NCBI RefSeq assembly: GCF_009729095.1
Contig: NZ_VTGX01000003.1
Coordinates: 124,001-188,000, forward strand
Source: Mycolicibacterium sp. CBMA 247
Lineage (GTDB): Bacteria; Actinomycetota; Actinomycetes; Mycobacteriales; Mycobacteriaceae
Length of the DNA: 64,000 nucleotides
Reading direction: 5' to 3'
In this document: positions 15,952 to 23,417 of the stretch, one piece after another
Position numbering within the stretch: the stretch's first letter is position 1
Layout: each line of letters opens with the position of its first letter
Notes under the pieces: model-generated
Databases searched by the model: none
What the model saw: the letters and a program-made list of their open reading frames with translations, nothing else
What the model was told of the DNA's origin: nothing
Translations under genes and position numbers: made by a program

Positions 15952-17601
15952 TCAGGGCGAACGATGACGCCCTGGCAACTCGTCGCGGGGTAGCCGGATC
16001 GTCTCGTCGGCGGGTTGCGTCGAGAGTCTCTGGGTCGCCAGGTCCGGCAGCTCGGTCTGGACGTCGTCGCCGGTGTTCCCGGGCGGGCCGGCGAGCTCAT
16101 CGGACTGGATGTGACGCGCGGCGATCAGCAGACCGAGCACCGCACCCACCACGCAGACGACCGCGGTAATCCCGAAGATCTCGGCGTACTGCGCGACATA
16201 GGCCGCGCGCATTCGACAGACGGTCCGATCCAACGGCGGCAGGCTGACGCAGTCCGGATTCGGCGTAGCCAGATGCTGGTTGAAGCGGTACAGACCCCAT
16301 GCGGACAGCGCCGCGATGCCGATCAGCATGCCGATCATCCGGGACACCACGACGAAGGCGGAAGCGATGCCGTGCTGTGCGGCAGGCACCACCCGCAGCG
16401 TGGCCGAGGTGAGCGGAGCGATCACCAGCCCGAGCCCGATGCCCACCATCGCCAGATCGGTGTCCAGCACCGGCAGCCGGAACAGGACCAGGTCATGGAA
16501 CTCGTCGAGCACGGTGATCGACCAGTGGGTGATCAGCCAGAAGCCGCCGGCCGCGATCATCAGCCCTATGAAGGTGACGATGCGATCCCCGACGCGGGTG
16601 GCGATCCAGCCGCCGATCAGCGCACCGATCGGTAGCGCGACCAGGAACCGCAACAGCAGGAATGCGGCGTCGTACTTGTCCTTACCGAGCACGCCCTGGC
16701 CGAACAGCTCGACATTGACCAGCGTGACCATCAGGGCGGCACCGGTGCACAACGAGGCGGCCAGCGCGGCCAGGAACGGCCGGAACTTCACACCCGCGGG
16801 TTCGATCAACCGCGTGCGGGCGACCTTCTCCCAGGCAAAGAACGCGATCGCCGCAACCAGCGCGCCGATCAGGACCGGAAGACCCCAGCTGGGTAACACC
16901 TGCTTGCCGTCCGGTTTCGGGTTGTACAGGCCCATGACAGCCAAGCCCAACGCGATCGCCAGCAGGATGCCGCCGATGACGTCCACCTTTTCCGGATGGT
17001 CGTTCGGTTCCTTGCCCGGCAGGCTGAAGTGGATCATCACCATCGCGATGATGGCCAGCGGCACGTTGATCCAGAACGCGGCCTGCCAGTGGTGGAACAC
17101 CGCGACCGCGCCGATGCCGTAGAGCGGTCCGAGCACGCTGCCGAATTCCTGCGCGGCGCCGACGCCGCCCAACACCGCTGCCCGGTTACGGGCCGCCCAC
17201 AGGTCGGCGGCCAGCGCCAGGGTGACGGGCAGTAGCGCACCGCTCGCGACCCCCTGGATCGCACGGCCGATGATCAGCGTGGTCAGGTCACCCGACAGCG
17301 CGGTGATCACCGAGCCGACCGCGAAGCCGACCAAACCGACCTGGATGAGCATCTTGCGGCCGAACCGGTCCGAGGCGCGGCCCAGTAGCGGCATGGCCGC
17401 GATGTAGCCCAGCAGGTACCACGTGATGATCGGGGTGACCTTCTGGATCTCGTTTACCGCGATGCCGACGTCGGCCATGATGTCGGTCATCACCGTGATC
17501 ACGACATAGGTGTCGAGGGCACCGAGCAGCACGGCAAGGCTGCCCGCGCTGATGGCGATGCCGCGGTTACGCCCGGGCTTCACGGACTTCGCGGCCAACA
17601 T
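15952..17601 (-). CDS. MFS lipid/drug exporter P55
   Basis: A 549-residue major facilitator protein of the 14-helix DHA2 type, homologous to M. tuberculosis Rv1410c (P55), which with LprG exports triacylglycerides and contributes to drug tolerance. The helix 1 motif LDTYVVITVM and the cytoplasmic loop GRASDRFGRK (motif A) are present, followed by the family's alternating helices and a hydrophilic C-terminal tail of about 60 residues. Its ATG overlaps the lprG stop by one base (TGATG), so the pair is translationally coupled. It converges on the small ORF at 15792. Confidence 0.95.
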   Translation of the reverse strand: MLAAKSVKPGRNRGIAISAGSLAVLLGALDTYVVITVMTDIMADVGIAVNEIQKVTPIITWYLLGYIAAMPLLGRASDRFGRKMLIQVGLVGFAVGSVITALSGDLTTLIIGRAIQGVASGALLPVTLALAADLWAARNRAAVLGGVGAAQEFGSVLGPLYGIGAVAVFHHWQAAFWINVPLAIIAMVMIHFSLPGKEPNDHPEKVDVIGGILLAIALGLAVMGLYNPKPDGKQVLPSWGLPVLIGALVAAIAFFAWEKVARTRLIEPAGVKFRPFLAALAASLCTGAALMVTLVNVELFGQGVLGKDKYDAAFLLLRFLVALPIGALIGGWIATRVGDRIVTFIGLMIAAGGFWLITHWSITVLDEFHDLVLFRLPVLDTDLAMVGIGLGLVIAPLTSATLRVVPAAQHGIASAFVVVSRMIGMLIGIAALSAWGLYRFNQHLATPNPDCVSLPPLDRTVCRMRAAYVAQYAEIFGITAVVCVVGAVLGLLIAARHIQSDELAGPPGNTGDDVQTELPDLATQRLSTQPADETIRLPRDELPGRHRSP

Positions 17602-18323
17602 CAGGAAGCGGGCTTGGTAACGGTGACCTGCTTGCCCCAGTCAGTCAGCGTCATGGTGACGCTGTTTCCGGGGGTGGGCTCGAGCTTGGCCTGCAGCAGG
17701 GTGTGGTCGCCGTCTTCTTTGATCCACGCGGTTCCCGGGACCGGGCCCTCGGCCTTGAGCTGCGGGGCGATCTTGTTGACCGCGTCGGCGTTGACGGTGC
17801 CGGTCACCCGGACCCCCTCGGTGCCGTTGATCGATTCACGGCCGTCGGCCTTCGCGTCGCTGAAGTTGGCGAGCAGGTTGGCCAGACCGGCGTCGGGGTT
17901 CAGGATGGCCCCGATGTCGTAGATCTTGGCGGCCGGTCCGTAGTTGGACAGCGGGTCGCCGGGGGTCAGCGCGGCATACAGGTCGCCATCTGCCACGACG
18001 AACTTGGCGTCGGCAAGTTTCTGGCCTGCGAAGAGGAGATCGGCGCTGCCCTCAGCGGCGACCTCGGGGGTGTTGGTCAGGTCCCCGTCGAGCTTCTCGA
18101 CCGGAAGGCCCGCGATCTTGCCCTGCACGGTGAGCAGCAGATGCACGCTGGGCTGGGTCTTGGTGGTCGCCGCGGATTCCTGCAGCAGCGTGGCCGCTTC
18201 GGGCAGCGGGTCATTCGACTTCTCCGACGTCGACGACGACGACGAACAGCCGGCGACAAGCGCGGCGGTGGCCAGAACGGCGGCGAACATGGACTGGACT
18301 GCGAAGCGTGGGCGCGTCTGCAT
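17601..18323 (-). CDS. lprG: Lipoprotein LprG
   Basis: Envelope lipoprotein that carries triacylated glycolipids and works with P55. 240 residues. The signal peptide ends in a lipobox LVAGC with the acylated Cys at 26, followed by a serine-rich linker and the LprG/LppX fold (SVHLLLTVQGKIAGLPVEKLDGDL and DGDLYAAL are visible). It is the first gene of the P55 operon. A TACGAT -10 box six bases before the ATG indicates leaderless transcription. It is divergent from ribE, with 73 bp between starts. Confidence 0.95.
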   Translation of the reverse strand: MQTRPRFAVQSMFAAVLATAALVAGCSSSSSTSEKSNDPLPEAATLLQESAATTKTQPSVHLLLTVQGKIAGLPVEKLDGDLTNTPEVAAEGSADLLFAGQKLADAKFVVADGDLYAALTPGDPLSNYGPAAKIYDIGAILNPDAGLANLLANFSDAKADGRESINGTEGVRVTGTVNADAVNKIAPQLKAEGPVPGTAWIKEDGDHTLLQAKLEPTPGNSVTMTLTDWGKQVTVTKPAS

Positions 18324-18329
18324 TACTGC

Positions 18330-18335
18330 ATCGTA
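18330..18335 (-). promoter_or_regulatory. -10 box of leaderless lprG promoter
   Basis: TACGAT on the minus strand, six bases before the lprG ATG at 18323. Confidence 0.5.
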
Positions 18336-18383
18336 GAGGCTCGCGGCGGCTGGGCGTTTTCTTCAACTCACACTCGAGGCGAA

Positions 18384-18389
18384 TACTCT
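18384..18389 (+). promoter_or_regulatory. -10 box of leaderless ribE promoter
   Basis: TACTCT ends seven bases before the GTG start of ribE at 18397. No room remains for an FMN riboswitch or a ribosome site between them. Confidence 0.5.
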
Positions 18390-18396
18390 GGTCGCC

Positions 18397-18996
18397 GTGT
18401 TCACCGGAATCGTTGAAGAACTGGGTGTCCTGGTCGACAAGGCGGAGTTGACGGATGCCGCCCGGTTCACCATCCGCGGACCCGTGGTCACCGCCGACGC
18501 CGGTCACGGCGACTCGATCGCGGTGAACGGAGTCTGCCTGACCGTGGTGGATGTGCTGCCCGACGGCGCCTTCACCGCCGACGTCATGGGGGAGACGCTC
18601 AACCGGTCCAGCCTGGGCGGGGTCGGGGTGGGCAGCCGGGTCAACCTGGAGCGGGCCGCCGCGGTCAACAGCCGCCTCGGTGGCCACATCGTGCAGGGCC
18701 ACGTGGACGGCACCGGCACTGTGGTTTCCCGCACCCCCTTCGAACACTGGGAAGTGGTGCGCATCGGCCTGCCCGCCGCGTTGTCGCGCTATGTCGTGGA
18801 GAAGGGCTCGATCACCGTCGACGGAGTCTCGCTGACGGTGTCCGCAGTGGCTGACGACTGGTTCGAGGTGTCGCTGATCCCCACCACGCGTGAGCTCACC
18901 ACATTGGGCCAAGCGGCCGTGGGGACGACGGTCAACCTCGAGGTCGACATCATCGCCAAATACGTGGAACGGCTGATGACCGGTCCTGGTGAGTAA
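18397..18996 (+). CDS. ribE: Riboflavin synthase, alpha subunit
   Basis: Converts two molecules of 6,7-dimethyl-8-ribityllumazine to riboflavin. 199 residues made of two lumazine-binding repeats. The start MFTGIVEELG is diagnostic, the first repeat has SIAVNGVCLTVV and the second SITVDGVSLTV. The GTG start lies seven bases after a TACTCT -10 box, indicating a leaderless mRNA. ribBA follows after 97 bp. In M. tuberculosis two extra genes sit between these; they are absent here. Confidence 0.96.
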   Translation: MFTGIVEELGVLVDKAELTDAARFTIRGPVVTADAGHGDSIAVNGVCLTVVDVLPDGAFTADVMGETLNRSSLGGVGVGSRVNLERAAAVNSRLGGHIVQGHVDGTGTVVSRTPFEHWEVVRIGLPAALSRYVVEKGSITVDGVSLTVSAVADDWFEVSLIPTTRELTTLGQAAVGTTVNLEVDIIAKYVERLMTGPGE

Positions 18997-19048
18997 GAGC
19001 TGGCAATAATCGCTGGATTTCGGTGGTTCATACTGGAGTCGGCGATGT

Positions 19049-19065
19049 GGTCCCGCATTGGGACC
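19049..19065 (+). other. Perfect hairpin in ribBA leader
   Basis: GGTCCC and GGGACC form a perfect 6-bp stem around the loop GCATT, ending 28 bases before the ribBA ATG. It does not resemble an FMN riboswitch. It may be an attenuator or mRNA-stability element, or chance. Confidence 0.3.
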
Positions 19066-19093
19066 TGGCAATCGAACAGGCAAGGTGGCGCAG

Positions 19094-20422
19094 ATGACCA
19101 GGCTCGATTCCGTCGAGAGGGCGATAGCCGATATCGCGGCGGGCAAAGCCGTGGTGGTGATCGACGACGAGGACCGTGAGAACGAAGGCGATCTCATCTT
19201 CGCCGCCGAGAAGGCCACCCCCGAACTTGTCGCGTTCATGGTTCGCTACACCTCCGGCTATCTGTGTGTGCCGCTGGACGGTGAGATCTGCGACCGGCTG
19301 GGTCTGCTGCCGATGTACGCGGTCAACCAGGACAAGCACGGCACGGCCTACACCGTCACGGTGGACGCGAAAAAGGATGTGGGAACCGGTATTTCGGCAT
19401 CCGACCGGGCCACCACGATGCGTGCCCTTGCCGATCCCGGCTCCGTCGTCGACGACTTCAGCAAACCTGGCCACGTGGTTCCGCTGCGCGCCAAGGACGG
19501 TGGGGTCCTGCGCCGCCCCGGGCACACCGAGGCCGCTGTGGACCTGGCCCGACTGGCCGGACTGCAGCCCGCCGGGGCGATCTGCGAGATCGTCAGCCAG
19601 AAGGACGAAGGCGATATGGCCCGCACCGATGAGCTGCGCGTCTTTGCCGATGATCATGACCTGGCGCTGATCTCGATCGCCGACTTGATCGAGTGGCGTC
19701 GCAAGCACGAGAAGCACATCGAGCGCATCGCCGAGGCGCGGATTCCGACCCGGCACGGCGAGTTCGTTGCGGTGGGTTACAAGAGCATCTACGAGGATGT
19801 CGAGCATGTCGCGCTGGTGCGCGGCGACATTTCCGGCCCTGACAGCGACGGCCACGACGTCCTGGTCCGGGTGCACTCCGAGTGCCTGACCGGTGACGTG
19901 TTCGGCTCCCGGCGCTGTGACTGCGGCCCGCAGCTCGACGCCGCGATGGCGATGGTGGCTCGCGAAGGCCGCGGCGTGGTGCTCTACATGCGCGGGCACG
20001 AGGGCCGGGGCATCGGCCTGATGCACAAGCTGCAGGCCTACCAGTTGCAGGACGCCGGCGAGGACACCGTCGACGCGAATCTGAAACTCGGCCTGCCCGC
20101 CGACGCGCGCGATTACGGCATCGGGGCGCAGATCCTGGTTGACCTGGGGATCCGGTCGATGCGACTGCTGACCAACAACCCGGCCAAACGGGTGGGCCTG
20201 GACGGCTACGGGCTGCACATCATCGAACGGGTACCGCTGCCGGTGCGGGCGAACTCGGAGAACATCCGTTACCTGATGACCAAGCGGGACCGGATGGGTC
20301 ACGACCTCATCGGCCTCGAAGACTACGACGAAGCGGTGAGCATGGACGACTACGACGAGGCGGTGTACCTGCTCGGTGACCGCCGGCCGCCCGGTGCGAC
20401 CGATTCGGGTTCAAGCCTGTGA
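19094..20422 (+). CDS. ribBA: Bifunctional RibBA: DHBP synthase / GTP cyclohydrolase II
   Basis: Supplies both precursors of riboflavin. 442 residues. The N-terminal DHBP synthase domain shows DDEDRENEGDL (metal and substrate binding) and RPGHTEAAVDLA; the C-terminal GTP cyclohydrolase II domain shows the zinc cysteines in HSECLTGDVFGSRRCDCG and MRGHEGRGIGL. The ATG at 19094 gives the standard N-terminus (TRLDSVERAIADIAAGKAV). The stop overlaps ribH (GTGA). A perfect small hairpin lies in the leader at 19049-19065. Confidence 0.96.
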   Translation: MTRLDSVERAIADIAAGKAVVVIDDEDRENEGDLIFAAEKATPELVAFMVRYTSGYLCVPLDGEICDRLGLLPMYAVNQDKHGTAYTVTVDAKKDVGTGISASDRATTMRALADPGSVVDDFSKPGHVVPLRAKDGGVLRRPGHTEAAVDLARLAGLQPAGAICEIVSQKDEGDMARTDELRVFADDHDLALISIADLIEWRRKHEKHIERIAEARIPTRHGEFVAVGYKSIYEDVEHVALVRGDISGPDSDGHDVLVRVHSECLTGDVFGSRRCDCGPQLDAAMAMVAREGRGVVLYMRGHEGRGIGLMHKLQAYQLQDAGEDTVDANLKLGLPADARDYGIGAQILVDLGIRSMRLLTNNPAKRVGLDGYGLHIIERVPLPVRANSENIRYLMTKRDRMGHDLIGLEDYDEAVSMDDYDEAVYLLGDRRPPGATDSGSSL

Positions 20423-20898
20423 GCGGCCACGGAGTTCCTGATCTACCCCAGATTGATGCCTCGGATGTGAAGCTGGCGATCGTGGCCAGCACCTGGCACA
20501 CGAAGATCTGCGATGCGTTGCTGGATGGCGCCCGTAAGGTCGCGGTCGGGGCCGGTATCACCGAGCCGACGGTGGTGCGGGTGCTGGGGGCCATCGAAAT
20601 CCCGGTGGTGGCACAGGCATTGGCGGCCACGCATGACGCGGTGGTGGCGTTGGGTGTGGTGATCCGCGGCCAGACCCCGCATTTCGACTACGTGTGTGAT
20701 GCGGTGACGCAGGGCTTGACCCGGGTGTCGCTGGACGCGTCCACTCCGGTCGCCAACGGCGTGCTGACCACCGACAACGAGGCGCAGGCCCTCGACCGCG
20801 CCGGCCTCCAGGATTCCACCGAGGACAAGGGTGCCCAGGCAGCAGCGGCAGCGTTGTCCACCGCGCTGACGCTGCGGGAACTGCGCGCTAAGGCGTGA
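20419..20898 (+). CDS. ribH: 6,7-dimethyl-8-ribityllumazine synthase
   Basis: Condenses the RibA/RibD- and RibB-derived intermediates to lumazine, the substrate of RibE; the enzyme forms icosahedral or pentameric assemblies. 159 residues. Motifs: GAIEIPVVAQ, GVVIRGQTPHFDYV with the catalytic histidine, and GVLTTDNEAQALDR. The GTG start overlaps the ribBA stop by four bases. Its own end overlaps the next gene, so the ribBA-ribH-PH-domain genes form a coupled unit. Confidence 0.96.
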   Translation: MSGHGVPDLPQIDASDVKLAIVASTWHTKICDALLDGARKVAVGAGITEPTVVRVLGAIEIPVVAQALAATHDAVVALGVVIRGQTPHFDYVCDAVTQGLTRVSLDASTPVANGVLTTDNEAQALDRAGLQDSTEDKGAQAAAAALSTALTLRELRAKA

Positions 20899-21371
20899 CA
20901 GCACAGATGACCAAAGAAATGACGACGGACACCTGGGATATTGACATCCGGCCTTACCGGACACCGTATTTCGCGTACGGTGCCGCACTGATCATCCTGT
21001 TGGCACACGTCATGGTCGGCGTGCTGTTGAAGGTGGGGTCCACCGGGGTGGTCTTCCAGACCTCCGATCAAGTGGCGATCGCCTTGCTGGGGGCGATCAT
21101 CGCCGGGGTAGTGCTGTTGTTCGCACGGCCGCGACTGCGGGTCGGCCCGTCCGGGGTGGCGGTACGGAACCTGGTCGGCTTCAAGGTGATTCCCTGGGCG
21201 GAGGTACTCGGCGTATCGTTCCCGACCGGAGCCCGCTGGGCCCGGCTCGACCTCCTCGACGATGAGTACATTCCGGTGATGGCGATCCAGGCGATCGACA
21301 AGGGACGTGCCGTCCGGGCCATGGACGAGGTCCGCGACGTGATCGGCCGTTACCGCTCAGAACTCGGCTGA
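20895..21371 (+). CDS. PH-domain membrane protein (Rv1417-like)
   Basis: A 158-residue protein with two transmembrane helices (YFAYGAALIILLAHVMVGVLL and VAIALLGAIIAGVVLLF), followed by a small beta-rich domain of the bacterial PH type (LRVGPSGVAVRNLVGFKVIPWAEVLGVSF). It starts at a GTG overlapping the ribH stop. The position after ribH matches M. tuberculosis Rv1417. No enzymatic motif is present; the link with riboflavin genes may be only transcriptional. It ends ten bases before the convergent gamma-glutamyltransferase. Confidence 0.83.
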   Translation: MTAQMTKEMTTDTWDIDIRPYRTPYFAYGAALIILLAHVMVGVLLKVGSTGVVFQTSDQVAIALLGAIIAGVVLLFARPRLRVGPSGVAVRNLVGFKVIPWAEVLGVSFPTGARWARLDLLDDEYIPVMAIQAIDKGRAVRAMDEVRDVIGRYRSELG

Positions 21372-21381
21372 TACCTGCCGG

Positions 21382-23367
21382 TCAGCCTGCATCGCCGAGC
21401 ACCAGGCCCTCGCGGCGGGGGTCGGCCCCGCCGATCCAGCCCGACGAAGTGCGTACCAGCGCCGACAGGCCGCTGGACTGATCGGCAAGCGACACCTGAT
21501 GTCCGAGCGCCCGCAAGCCCTCGACCAGTTGATCACGGTCCCCATTGGCGACCGTGTCGACCAACGGATGCTCCCCTCCGACGTTGGTGACGGGCGTGTT
21601 GGCGGCGCCGAAGTCGATCATGGACACCGCCTGCTGTGGATCCAGGTGCCAATCCATGATGCCGACAAGGGTTTTCACGACGAACTGGATGATGACCGAT
21701 CCGCCGGGGGAGCCCAGCACCGCGTACAGGGGGCCCCGTTGCGGGCCCGTCTTGTCGAACACCAGGGTCGGCGCCATGGCGCTGCGCGGGCGCTTGCCCG
21801 GCTGGACCCGGTTGGGCACGGGATGACCTTCGGCACTGGTCGGCTCGGCGGAGAAGTCGGTGAGCTGGTTGTTGAGCAGGAAGCCGTCGACCATGTGGAA
21901 CGAACCGAATGCCGACTCGATCGTGGTGGTCAGTGAGGCCGCGTTGCCGAAACTGTCGATCACGGTGATCTGGCTGGTGCCGTGCTCGGGCGAGGGCGGG
22001 ATGGTCAGCGGTGGTGCGAAGTCACCGGGCGCGGCGGTGCCCATCGTGCGGTCCCTGGAGATCAGAGCGGCCCGGCCCGTGAGGTAGGCGCCGCTGAGCA
22101 GGGTCTCGGGTGATCCGCCGGGCAGCGGCACGAAATCGGTGTCGGCGACGTAGCGGTCGCGGTCTGCGTAGGCGAGCCGCTCGGCCTCCGAGATCAGGTG
22201 CACCCCGGTCACAGACGGACGACCGCCGTTGAGATCGACCCGGGCGGGTTGGTAGTCACTCATCGGGAAATGCTCGAGCATGCCCAAGGTGGCGGCCACC
22301 GCGATGCCGCCCGAAGACGGCGGTGGCATGCCGCAGATCTCGCGGCTGCGGTAGGTGGTGCACACCGGGTCGCGTTGTTTGACGGCATAGCCGGCGAGAT
22401 CCTGCTCGGTCAGGGCACTCGGCGTACGGCCGCCGAGGGTATCGGTGGCGGCGGCCACTATCGCGCGGGCGATGTCGCCGGTGTAGAAGGCCTGGGCACC
22501 CTCGGATGCGATGGCGCCCAAGGTTTTCGCATACGCCGGATTGGTCATGCGGGTGCCCACCGGCTTGGGGCTGCCGTCGGGGTTGAGGAAGTAGCCGCCT
22601 GCGGCGGGGTCCAGGCGAAGCTGGGCGGCAGCATCGTCGATTGCTGCGGCGAGTCGCGGGCTGACGTCGAATCCGGTATCGGAGATCGACACGGCCGGAT
22701 CGAACAGATCGCGCCAGGCCTTCTTGCCGAACTGGCGATGGGCGTCGTCGAGCAGCCGCACGATGCCGGGTACCCCGATGGAACGCCCGGATGACCGGGT
22801 GTCGGGTTTGGGGACGGTGCGGTCGGTCTCGGAGACCCAGCGCAGGTAGTTCTCGGTAGCCGCGGCCGGTGCGGTCTCGCGTCCGTCATACGCGTGCACC
22901 GCGTTGCCTGCCGCGTCGTAATACAGGAGGAAGCCGCCGCCGCCGATCCCGGAGGACTGCGGCTCGACGAGGCCGAGAACGGCCTGCGCGGTCACCAGCG
23001 CGTCGGCCGCCGTGCCGCCGTCCCGCAGCACCTTGCAAGCGGCTTCGGAGGCCAGCGGATTGGCGGTGACAACCGCATACGTGGCGGTGTGGACGGCGGT
23101 CATGTCGCCGCGATAGCCGGTGCCGATCTCCGGGTTGGTGGCCAGATCGCGCGCCGGTGTCGGTGTCGGCGGTGCCGACGGTCCGGCTGGTGGCGCCGGC
23201 TGGGCTGCCGGAGGGGGCTTGGCCATCGGGGTGCCGTTCGACAGAATCTCGCACGGCCCGGTGTCGGTCCTCGCCGGGCGCCGACTGTCATCGGCGCATC
23301 CGGCAAGGATCACAGCGATGACACTGAGCAGGGCGATGACCGAACGCGTGGACGCCAGCAACCGCAC
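21382..23367 (-). CDS. ggt: Gamma-glutamyltransferase lipoprotein
   Basis: Hydrolyses or transfers the gamma-glutamyl group of glutathione-like peptides outside the membrane. 661 residues. The signal peptide ends in a lipobox (ILAGC, acylated Cys24), then a proline-rich linker of about 35 residues. The Ntn-hydrolase precursor is intact: the nucleophile after self-cleavage is T464 in EHGTSQITV, and the glycine-rich SPGGSVIIQ loop binds substrate. It resembles M. tuberculosis GgtB. The GTG start has a TACCGT -10 box six bases upstream. It is divergent from uvrC, with 50 bp between starts. Confidence 0.93.
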   Translation of the reverse strand: MRLLASTRSVIALLSVIAVILAGCADDSRRPARTDTGPCEILSNGTPMAKPPPAAQPAPPAGPSAPPTPTPARDLATNPEIGTGYRGDMTAVHTATYAVVTANPLASEAACKVLRDGGTAADALVTAQAVLGLVEPQSSGIGGGGFLLYYDAAGNAVHAYDGRETAPAAATENYLRWVSETDRTVPKPDTRSSGRSIGVPGIVRLLDDAHRQFGKKAWRDLFDPAVSISDTGFDVSPRLAAAIDDAAAQLRLDPAAGGYFLNPDGSPKPVGTRMTNPAYAKTLGAIASEGAQAFYTGDIARAIVAAATDTLGGRTPSALTEQDLAGYAVKQRDPVCTTYRSREICGMPPPSSGGIAVAATLGMLEHFPMSDYQPARVDLNGGRPSVTGVHLISEAERLAYADRDRYVADTDFVPLPGGSPETLLSGAYLTGRAALISRDRTMGTAAPGDFAPPLTIPPSPEHGTSQITVIDSFGNAASLTTTIESAFGSFHMVDGFLLNNQLTDFSAEPTSAEGHPVPNRVQPGKRPRSAMAPTLVFDKTGPQRGPLYAVLGSPGGSVIIQFVVKTLVGIMDWHLDPQQAVSMIDFGAANTPVTNVGGEHPLVDTVANGDRDQLVEGLRALGHQVSLADQSSGLSALVRTSSGWIGGADPRREGLVLGDAG

Positions 23368-23373
23368 AGCTCG

Positions 23374-23379
23374 ACGGTA
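23374..23379 (-). promoter_or_regulatory. -10 box of leaderless ggt promoter
   Basis: TACCGT on the minus strand, six bases before the GTG at 23367. Only about 25 bp separate it from the divergent uvrC -10, so the two promoters share DNA. Confidence 0.45.
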
Positions 23380-23404
23380 GCGGAGTTCAGTCGGATCGCG
23401 GCAG

Positions 23405-23410
23405 TAACCT
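23405..23410 (+). promoter_or_regulatory. -10 box of leaderless uvrC promoter
   Basis: TAACCT ends seven bases before the GTG of uvrC at 23418. Confidence 0.5.
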
Positions 23411-23417
23411 GGAAACC

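Noticed and set aside
18324..18396. FMN riboswitch before ribE
   Set aside because: Only 73 bp lie between the divergent starts, the -10 sits seven bases before the start codon, and no RFN-type conserved helices or AGGGCGGGG-like sequence is present.
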